From Chloroflexota bacterium (GTDB lineage Bacteria; Chloroflexota; Dehalococcoidia; Lucifugimonadales; CATQGZ01): a stretch of 8,317 nt of DNA. The translations under genes and the position numbers were made by a program. Of this stretch, positions 1 through 5,479 are shown in pieces; position 1 is the stretch's first letter, and each line of letters starts with the position of its first letter. The notes beneath the pieces were generated by a model that saw only the letters and a list, made by a program, of their open reading frames with translations, searched no databases and had not been told where the DNA came from. The stretch lies in contig JAQBTI010000094.1 of assembly GCA_027624995.1 (NCBI GenBank), positions 1 to 8,317 on the forward strand, given 5' to 3'.

Positions 1-685
1 CCCAGATACGAAGGGTGTACTCGGGCCAGAAGGCGCCGACATGTGTGACGAAGCCCCTGGCGCCAAGACTGTGGCCCAACGCGTACCGTCCCGAGTTGTC
101 GATGATAACCAGATCGTCACGTAGGGCGGCTATGCCCTGCCGGTACTCCTCGTCTGTAGAAGCGGACCACTTCAGGACGCGCGCGGTCGGGATGTCCGCG
201 AGCCGTCTCAAGTGGTCCGGGCTCATGTTCAGTCTGTCGCGCTGGGTGTAGTAGATCATGATGGAGACATCGGACTCCTTAGCGACCATCTGGAACAGGC
301 GGAGCGCGTCCTCCTCGGTTTGCGAGTAGTAGTAGGGTGGGCCCAGTTGAACTCCCTGTAGTCCGACCTTAGAGGCGTGGCGTGCCAGGTCCAGAATGAT
401 ACGAATGTCAGTATGCTGGATGCTGGCCAGCACAGGGGCCTCTCCTTGAGCCGCCTCGACGGCGGCCTCCATGGCGGCCCTGCGTTCGTCGGTGTTCAAT
501 GTCGGATGCTCTCCAGCGGCTGCGGCGACGAGCAGGGAGCCCTGGCCCGTGCGAATGCCGTGGTCGATCATGTAGCGAACATTCTCTTGAAGGGCGTCCA
601 GATCGAGCGAGTAGTCCTCCTTGAACGGCGTCGCCACGGCCACCATAGGCCCCGTAAGCCACTCGCGGATTCGTTCAGTTTCCAT
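1..685 (-). CDS. DapA/DHDPS-family aldolase/lyase, 3' end off window
   Basis: A leftward frame is open from an ATG at 685 to the window edge: 228 codons, against about 290-310 for a full family member. An AGGGAG Shine-Dalgarno lies 6 nt upstream (692-697) and decides the start. Family hallmarks seen by eye are A-T-P-F near residues 18-21, a P-P-Y-Y-Y strand end (116-120), I-Y-Y at 144-146 (Tyr145 in the place of the catalytic Tyr of the YNxP motif), and V-L-K-W (Lys172 as the Schiff-base lysine). Members form a Schiff base with a 2-oxo acid such as pyruvate and do aldol addition, cleavage or dehydration in the cytoplasm. The usual GTTGE motif reads A-A-A-G-E (55-59), losing the two threonines, so true lysine-pathway dihydrodipicolinate synthase activity is unlikely. 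A catabolic aldolase or dehydratase is the more likely role; the substrate is unknown. The family call is firm and the function open. Confidence 0.88.
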   Translation of the reverse strand, partial: METERIREWLTGPMVAVATPFKEDYSLDLDALQENVRYMIDHGIRTGQGSLLVAAAAGEHPTLNTDERRAAMEAAVEAAQGEAPVLASIQHTDIRIILDLARHASKVGLQGVQLGPPYYYSQTEEDALRLFQMVAKESDVSIMIYYTQRDRLNMSPDHLRRLADIPTARVLKWSASTDEEYRQGIAALRDDLVIIDNSGRYALGHSLGARGFVTHVGAFWPEYTLRIW

Positions 686-707
686 AGGAGTCTCCCTTTG
701 GGCAGCA

Positions 708-719
708 GTTAAAGTTAAC
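708..719. promoter_or_regulatory. AT-rich inverted repeat before the leftward DapA-like gene
   Basis: GTTAA and TTAAC flank a 2-nt spacer, 23 nt upstream of the ATG at 685 and just outside its ribosome-binding site. It is the most A/T-rich spot in this stretch and would overlap the place where a short-leader promoter would sit, so it could be an operator or part of a -10 region. The arms are short (5 bp), so chance is possible. Confidence 0.25.
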
Positions 720-792
720 CTTGAGGTTTGTGCAGCCTCGCGCCAACGACCGGCCTGGGGCTTCCGATCACCCCACCCCGCAGTACATCATA

Positions 793-1050
793 TCAGTTGG
801 CTCGGACCGGACGCTGATCGGCATCTGCCGTTAGGAAACCGCTGGCGTCTTCCGACCTAGGCCCTCTACTCTTGGCGCCCGTTTTGATGGGCTGGAAGTG
901 GGGCGTCCATGCGCTCCGGATAATCTCAATTGCAATGATCGTGTTGCTGGACCAGTGCTCGTGATACTTCACGGGCACGACGAGCGCATAATCGTCGGCG
1001 ACTGTGCCGCCCTTGCGGTCCTTTGGGAGAGCGAGTAGGTCCGGAAAGGA
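793..1050 (-). pseudogene. Possible gene remnant, 85 open codons, family not recognised
   Basis: The leftward frame is open between a stop at 1051-1053 and a TGA at 793-795. The inferred peptide reads like real protein in its first half (P-D-L-L-A-L-P-K-D-R-K-G-G, then D-D-Y-A-L-V-V-P, then a hydrophobic I-I-A-I-E-I-I) and like random low-quality sequence in its last 30 residues. Neither an ATG with a ribosome-binding site nor a known motif is present at the start; only internal GTG codons could initiate. It may be an internal fragment of a decayed gene or simply a chance open frame. The rest of the 686-1184 interval shows no other supported gene, RNA or terminator. Confidence 0.22.
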
Positions 1051-1171
1051 TTAGCACAACCCGCAAGGACTGATGGTCGCATCAAACCATTCAAGCTGTA
1101 TGGTCGCATGCGCTTGGGCCGGATGCTTGTCCCAAGGGCTTGAAACGAGGAATAGGTGATGAGAGGGCAAT

Positions 1172-1176
1172 GGAGG
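1172..1176 (+). promoter_or_regulatory. Ribosome-binding site fixing the start of the CcdA-like fragment
   Basis: GGAGG lies 8 nt before the ATG at 1185. An in-frame ATG at 1170 and a TTG at 1140 are less well placed, so 1185 is preferred. Confidence 0.5.
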
Positions 1177-1184
1177 ACGAGCGA

Positions 1185-1514
1185 ATGATCCGATCGGCAA
1201 ACCTGCCTTCCGCCATGCGAGAGCTGGATGTGAGGGCATGGACTAAGGCTAACGGCCTCAGGGTAATAGGCGGGATGTTGTTTCCGATGCTGGTGGCCTC
1301 GGTCGCTCTCACTGTCGCGATCGTTGGAGCCCTGATCGTGAATGACAGCAGCGGCGGAGACTCGGTCAACTCCTTCGTTGAATCCCTATCGGGCGACTCC
1401 AGCGGCTACTTCGGTGGACTTGGCATCATCGGGCCGCTGGGCTTCGCCTTCGCGGCGGGCGTGGCCGCAGCCTTCAACCCGTGCGGCTTTGCCATGCTCT
1501 CGGCCTACATGTGA
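1185..1514 (+). pseudogene. CcdA/DsbD-like membrane protein, truncated N-terminal fragment
   Basis: The frame gives 109 residues from the ATG at 1185. A polar N-terminal tail of about 25-30 residues is followed by a hydrophobic membrane segment rich in L, V, A and I. A Ser/Gly/Asp-rich extracytoplasmic stretch follows, then a second membrane segment with G-P-L-G-F-A-F and N-P-C-G-F-A-M. That Pro-Cys in the first core helix is the signature of CcdA/DsbD transmembrane proteins, which pass electrons from cytoplasmic thioredoxin across the membrane for cytochrome c maturation or disulfide reduction. Such proteins usually have six or more membrane segments and a second conserved Cys. Here the frame stops at a TGA (1512-1514) right after A-Y-M, where sequence belonging to the S9 peptidase begins. 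The second Cys and most helices are gone, so no working protein is expected. Fold assignment is good; whether the truncation is biological or an assembly artefact cannot be told from the window. Confidence 0.7.
1509..1514. other. Breakpoint joining two truncated genes tail to tail
   Basis: Rightward homology to CcdA ends at the Met codon 1509-1511. Leftward S9 peptidase homology (Y-R-E-R-S) is still readable down to a Ser codon at 1514-1512, which shares bases with the TGA ending the CcdA frame. Both genes lose their 3' parts at the same spot with no spacer and no visible insertion sequence or long repeat. This is the pattern of one illegitimate join: an inversion or deletion endpoint, or a chimeric contig. 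Confidence 0.6.
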
Positions 1515-3220
1515 CCTCTCGCGGTAAACGCCGTCCGGGTCGTACGGGTCGCCGTCTCCGTGGTATTTGACATCCCAGGTGGAAAGATAGGACTTGCCAT
1601 GGAAGCTGAGCCAGTCCGAGATGCCAGCCCCCATGACGGCGGCTTTGAACCTGTCGGTCTGGGTCACCGCCCAGGCAGTCATGAATCCGCCGTAGCTCCA
1701 ACCAGCGACACCCAACCTGTCCGGGTCGGCGATTCCCAGGTCGACGCAGTAGTCTATACCTCTCTGAATGTCCTCCCAGTCCTTGCCCCCATGTCTCCGA
1801 TATTGCTCCCGGCAAACTCAAGACCCCATCCGGTGCTGCCCCGAGGATTGGGAAGGAACACGGTCACACCCTGATCGGCCAACAGCTGAAACCACCCGTG
1901 GCTGGCGTAGTATCCATATGTCTGAGCACTGGTGGGCCCGCCGTGGACAACCGTGACCATTGGACGCCTCCCCTGTGACGGTCCGCCGGTGGCTCGAATC
2001 AGCAACCCCTGCATGTCCCAGCCGTCGGTGCCCTTCCAATGGATGGTTTCCATCGGTGCTAGACGGAGATCGTCCGCCTGCGGATGGAGCCGCGTAAGCC
2101 GCTTCCACTCTATACCTGCTGGGCTGCGACCAGCCAGCCAAATGTCCCTTGGCGTCTCGGTGTCTTCGCGGACAACGGCGATGCTCCCCGCGTTGTCCCG
2201 GCTGAACTGCAGCCAGTTCGGTTCGGCGAAGGTTGCCTCACCGTGCCACAATGACTTGCAGGCTCCGGACGCGACCTCTATCTCGGCCGTGCCAGTGCCG
2301 CCTCGCTCGTGGGCGACCGCCAGCAGGCGCTGGCTATCGTCAGACCATTGCAGCCAACTCGTGCTGGAAGCGTCGCCTGCGCCTAGCTCACGGACCTCTC
2401 CTCCGTCCGCTGGCATGACGAATATCCCGCCAGCGACTAGGCCTCTGTCGCTCCAGGAGGAACTAAGGAACGCTATCAGCGTGCCGTCCGGCGACCAGGC
2501 AGGACTGGAAACCTGCCGCTTCCCATGGTGGAGCGTGAGTGTGGTGCCACCGGCGACCGAGAACTTGGCCAGGCGGCAGGAGTACCACGACTGCTCGAAA
2601 GGGAGGTCCGAGGCGACCACCGCCACCTCCCGACCCGACGGAGCCCAGCAGAACTCCCAGACCTGCAGCCCGTCCGGCGACACGCAAGACACTTCTTTCG
2701 TCTCAACGTCTACCAGGTATAGCCGAGTGTATTTCGGATACCTTTCAAACTCGATCGCATCGTCCTTCTCTCGCTTGCGGCGTTTCTCCTCCTCGGTCTC
2801 TGGGTCGGTCATGAGGAAGGCAATCGTCTTGCCGTCCGGGGACCAAGCGGTGGGAGACAGTCCTCGCGGCGTGGGAACATTGCCCTCAATGCGAGTGATC
2901 TGCATCGCTTCGCCGCCGTTGATTGGCAGCAGGCAGATTTGCCGCTGGCCGTCTTGCTCTCGGTCAGACAGAAAGGCCAACGTCCGGCCATCGGGAGACC
3001 AGCGCGGCGTCGTATCCGATCGGGGGCCGTTCGTGAGCTGAGTTGGCTCGCCGCCCGCGCATGACACGATCCAGACGTTCGGCCTGGGAAGCTTGGTGTC
3101 AGCGGTGAACTGATCGCCCATCACGAAGGCAACTACGTCTCCGTCAGGGGAGATCTGCGCGTCGGTCACGCGCTTGAAACCGACCACATCTTCCAGTGTT
3201 AGCGCTCTCGGACTCGTCAT
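1512..3220 (-). pseudogene. S9 family (prolyl oligopeptidase-type) serine peptidase, frameshifted and 3'-truncated
   Basis: It starts at the ATG at 3220 behind a GAGGTGA ribosome-binding site. Residues 1 to about 390 form a beta-propeller with repeated W-S-P-D-G / A-F blades (near residues 24-27, 75-78, 127-130 and later). The alpha/beta-hydrolase domain follows, with V-H-G-G-P at 425-429 (oxyanion region) and N-P-R-G-S. The intact frame ends after 488 residues at a TAG near 1754. Restoring one base in the G run at 1786-1790 continues it through D-W-E-D-I and into G-W-S-Y-G-G with nucleophile Ser509, up to about residue 570. The last 100 or so residues are missing, including the catalytic Asp and His. 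Relatives (about 650 residues) cleave peptides or acyl-peptides; no signal peptide is seen, so it was probably cytoplasmic. Family is near certain; as it stands it should be inactive. Only the frameshift could plausibly be a sequencing error, because the truncation is independent of it. Confidence 0.85.
1786..1790 (-). other. Frameshift site in the S9 peptidase G run
   Basis: On the minus strand the codons read GAC-ATG-GGG-GCA, then a wrong frame ending in TAG. One extra G gives M-G-G-K-D-W-E-D-I, a typical S9 stretch, and the following frame then stays open through the GWSYGG nucleophile motif. The run is G5 where G6 is expected. Confidence 0.8.
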
Positions 3221-3265
3221 GATTCACCTCAGCGGCCCAAGCCCGCTGCCGCGGTAGTCAGCGGT

Positions 3266-3276
3266 TTTGTCACAAA
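3266..3276. promoter_or_regulatory. TTTGT-C-ACAAA palindrome upstream of the S9 relic
   Basis: A perfect 5-1-5 inverted repeat lies 45 nt upstream of the peptidase ATG (leftward), a usual operator distance. The TGT-n-ACA core recurs in many regulator sites, so no regulator can be named. Confidence 0.2.
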
Positions 3277-3316
3277 GTAGTTGCGCACTGTACTGGCAGG
3301 CACACATTTCACCATC

Positions 3317-3340
3317 GCCAGTAGCGAAGTCGCTTCTGGC
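3317..3340. repeat. 24-bp imperfect inverted repeat (11-2-11)
   Basis: Arms GCCAGTAGCGA and TCGCTTCTGGC pair at 10 of 11 positions (single T:T mismatch) around an AG centre. No T run follows on either strand, so it is not a typical intrinsic terminator. It lies about 97-120 nt upstream of the S9 start and about 350 nt upstream of the DapA-like start. It could be a regulator site, a leader hairpin, or a relic of a small palindromic repeat. Confidence 0.5.
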
Positions 3341-3553
3341 CGCACGTGGGCGTGGACGCAAAGTACACGAATGTTCTGACAGCGCCATTGTATCCCTGCG
3401 TTCTGATAGCTGCTAGAACCCGGTCCTCCGCCACGATTCTCAAGTAGGTTCCGTCCGCTGCTCCAGCAGGATTTCCTTTCGGAGCTTCTGGTACGGATCA
3501 GGACCAACCCGAGTCCAGGGCCGCCAGCGCTGACTGCTAACGATCAAGGGACA

Positions 3554-3569
3554 TCGTCCGGTCGGACGA
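3554..3569. promoter_or_regulatory. Perfect 7-2-7 palindrome, candidate operator
   Basis: TCGTCCG and CGGACGA flank GT, 122 nt upstream of the DapA-family ATG at 3692. Perfect palindromes of this size and spacing are typical binding sites for dimeric regulators, for example of GntR, LacI or TetR type. No regulator gene is in the window, so the partner is unknown. Confidence 0.35.
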
Positions 3570-3604
3570 GTCAGCTTCTAGCAGAAATCCGGTAGCGGAT
3601 ACTT

Positions 3605-3624
3605 GCCTGTGGCGGCAAACAGGC
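3605..3624 (+). repeat. Hairpin in the leader of the DapA-family gene
   Basis: GCCTGT and ACAGGC flank an 8-nt loop, 67 nt upstream of the start codon. No U tract follows, so it is a possible leader structure rather than a terminator. Confidence 0.25.
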
Positions 3625-3691
3625 TCATGATACTTGACGACCGGCACCCTGTCAGACTGTCGAGAGGTTTTTCAGCAAGGAGAACGTCAGC

Positions 3692-4603
3692 ATGGCAAAG
3701 CGATACCCCAGAGCAATCCTCGTAAGCTGTGAGGTGCCCTGGGACGAGGACGAGAAGCTGATGGAAGACGCCTTCCGTCAGGAAATCCGCAAGACACTGG
3801 TGAACTACAACCACTTGTACATATTCGGGACCGCCGGCGAGGGATATGCGGTGACCCTCGGCCAGTTCAAGGAGATCGCCGAGATATTCGGCGAAGAGAC
3901 CGACAGGCCCGATGTCCATCCCATGGTCGGCGCCATCGGCATGTCCACCGGGCAGGTCGTGGAGAGAGTAGGCGCAGCCTACGACATCGGATTCCGAGTT
4001 TTCCAGATACCCCTGCTCCCTTGGGGCGCCCTGACCGACAATGAGTACATGACCTACTTCAAGGACGTGTGCGGGAGCTTTCCAGACGCCAGCTTCCTGC
4101 ACTACAACCTGGAGCGGCCAAAACGCATGCTGTACACTGAGGACTACCGGCGCCTGGAGGCAGAGGTGCCCAACCTCGTCGGCACCAAGTTCACCGGCGC
4201 CAGCCCCGAAGAGGCCTACAAGCTGGTGACCCAGACTGAGTTACAGCACTTCCTTGGGGAGCGCAACTTCCCGTTCGGCTGCCTCCACGGCGAGTGCTCG
4301 CTGTTGGCTTCCTGGGGACCTCTATTCCCCAGGAAGATCCGAGAGTTGTTCGACCACGGCGTAGAAGGCCGATTCGAGAAGCTGTTCCGCCTGTCGGCCG
4401 AAATCACCAGGGTGACCGAGGCCTTCATGGGACCTGCCCGAGGCCTGGAGCGCATCGATGGCGCTTTCGACAAGATGGTCGTCCGCGCAAGCGGGGCCGA
4501 CATGCCGCTACGGCTGCTCTCCCCTTACGAAGGCATCGACTTGGAGACCTTCGAGGCCTGTGTCAAGGCCCTGCGTGATAGCTATCCGGGCTGGCTGCAG
4601 TAA
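3692..4603 (+). CDS. DapA/DHDPS-family aldolase/lyase (303 aa)
   Basis: The start ATG follows an AAGGAGA ribosome-binding site at about 10 nt. At 303 residues the length is normal for the family. Seen motifs are F-G-T-A-G-E-G (45-51, the GTTGE loop with the second Thr replaced by Ala), H-Y-N-L-E (137-141, with Tyr138 as the catalytic Tyr of YNxP), and V-G-T-K-F-T-G (163-169, with Lys166 as the Schiff-base lysine). The Pro-Tyr-Tyr that supplies the proton-relay Tyr in E. coli DapA is P-W-G here (110-112), so a lysine-biosynthetic role is doubtful. A cytoplasmic 2-oxo-acid aldolase or dehydratase in catabolism fits better. The N-terminus is short and odd (no TPF; instead S-C-E-V-P-W). It is clearly diverged from the DapA relative at the left edge, so the two are not a recent duplication. 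The upstream palindrome at 3554-3569 could control it. Family is firm, substrate unknown. Confidence 0.9.
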   Translation: MAKRYPRAILVSCEVPWDEDEKLMEDAFRQEIRKTLVNYNHLYIFGTAGEGYAVTLGQFKEIAEIFGEETDRPDVHPMVGAIGMSTGQVVERVGAAYDIGFRVFQIPLLPWGALTDNEYMTYFKDVCGSFPDASFLHYNLERPKRMLYTEDYRRLEAEVPNLVGTKFTGASPEEAYKLVTQTELQHFLGERNFPFGCLHGECSLLASWGPLFPRKIRELFDHGVEGRFEKLFRLSAEITRVTEAFMGPARGLERIDGAFDKMVVRASGADMPLRLLSPYEGIDLETFEACVKALRDSYPGWLQ

Positions 4604-4716
4604 CGGGCCGCCGCCAGCAGTTGCGAAGACACGACTCTACACCGTTTGGATCTGCTGTTAACGCTCTGGTAAATCGGAAATGTCAGTAGATGCTCCCGCA
4701 TATGGTGGTCGCCTAT

Positions 4717-4744
4717 TTGAGCTGTTGGTCGTCGATAATACGAT
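4717..4744 (+). promoter_or_regulatory. Candidate sigma70-type promoter for the HEPN-like gene
   Basis: TTGAGC (4717-4722) and TACGAT (4739-4744) are spaced 16 nt, about 45 nt before the GTG at 4789. The match is partial and a GATAAT overlaps the -10 area. No terminator separates it clearly from the gene upstream. Confidence 0.3.
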
Positions 4745-4788
4745 CTTGCTGCTAGCTACGCACGGTCTGTGAAATGAGACGATAGTAA

Positions 4789-5370
4789 GTGGACCAACTC
4801 GGCAGCCAGACTGTTCCGATCGTCGTCGGGGGAGTTGCGGTCATAATCACATTGGCACTGGCCAGACGTGTATTGCGACGAAAGCTCAAGAGATCGAGTT
4901 CCAACAAGAAGCGAAGCAGCCCGAATCGCAAGTCGAGTCGTCGCTCCCCACCGAAGGGTGTTCAGTCTACTCGCCTATTGGCCGAGGACCTGTTGGAATT
5001 GGCACGACAGGCCGACGTGAGACCTGCCCGAGGTGCCGACCGAGAGGTCGGGCGTGTCGCAAAAGTCTCTCCTGGCGCTGCGTTGCCGCTCGCGTGGGGA
5101 CCGCTTGAGCTACGGATCGAACGCGCTGTCGCGCGAGTCGGGGGGAATTCAGATGACGCCGATCTCGATTCGACGGTCGATAGGCTGCGCTTTCTCGAAT
5201 CGAAGAGCAGTCTGAGCGACGAGCAGGCCCGTCTGCTCCACAAGATGCGGCAACTGCGCAATCGTGCGGCGCACGGCGGACTGTCAACTGACGAAGTCGA
5301 TGCGGCTGCGGCGCAGGCCTACGGACGGGTAGCCAAGGCGTTGGTCGGAGTACTCGACAAGGTTCGTTGA
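4789..5370 (+). CDS. Membrane-anchored protein with HEPN-like C-terminal domain (193 aa)
   Basis: The GTG start is forced by in-frame stops just upstream (TAG and TAA at 4783-4788). It has no obvious Shine-Dalgarno and may be leaderless or weakly translated. Residues 9-25 are one hydrophobic helix, followed by a strongly basic Arg/Lys/Ser linker (26-56), which predicts a short outer N-terminus and a cytoplasmic body. Residues 60-193 are helical and carry L-P-L-A-W-G-P-L-E (99-107), typical of a 'leucine...W..LE' helix, then L-R-N-R-A-A-H-G (156-163). That gives R157-x4-H162, the motif of HEPN ribonuclease/toxin-like domains. HEPN proteins often cleave RNA in toxin-antitoxin, defence or stress systems, though many are non-catalytic sensors. 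No nucleotidyltransferase (MNT) partner is adjacent. The motif is visible; RNase activity is inferred only. An alternative is a DUF4145-like helical domain without catalysis. Confidence 0.75.
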   Translation: MDQLGSQTVPIVVGGVAVIITLALARRVLRRKLKRSSSNKKRSSPNRKSSRRSPPKGVQSTRLLAEDLLELARQADVRPARGADREVGRVAKVSPGAALPLAWGPLELRIERAVARVGGNSDDADLDSTVDRLRFLESKSSLSDEQARLLHKMRQLRNRAAHGGLSTDEVDAAAAQAYGRVAKALVGVLDKVR

Positions 5371-5479
5371 AGCATGAAGGGCGGAGAGGTGATTCGTGCA
5401 TATCTGTGCGACGAACTAGGTCGGTAACCCGGCGTAGGTACAGACCTGAAGAGTAGATCCGCATCGTAATGGAGGATTT

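Larger units (their letters stand above)
3221..3691. other. Divergent intergenic region without a gene
   Basis: These 471 bp separate the leftward S9 relic from the rightward DapA-family gene. A 92-codon leftward frame here (3229-3507) is Ser/Cys/Arg-rich, matches no family I recognise, and looks non-coding. The region holds several inverted repeats listed separately, plus a CTGCT-CC-AGCAG palindrome at 3458-3469. It also has an 11-nt direct repeat with one mismatch (GTTCTGAyAGC at 3373 and 3400) and a TTGACG hexamer at 3634-3639 resembling a -35 box, but with no good -10 partner. No tRNA is visible. Confidence 0.5.

Noticed and set aside
1932..3041. Rightward 369-codon open frame
   Set aside because: It lies wholly antisense to the S9 peptidase, whose beta-propeller and hydrolase motifs are unmistakable; the rightward peptide is Ser/Pro/Arg-rich without motifs.
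3229..3507. Leftward 92-codon open frame in the divergent spacer
   Set aside because: It has biased composition, no recognisable family and no protein-like motif; treated as non-coding.
3578..4102. Leftward 174-codon open frame
   Set aside because: It is antisense to the DapA-family gene, which carries all expected catalytic motifs on the other strand.
5374..5427. 17-codon rightward open frame after the HEPN-like gene
   Set aside because: It has no ribosome-binding site, and a frame this short is expected by chance; there is nothing to support a small protein.
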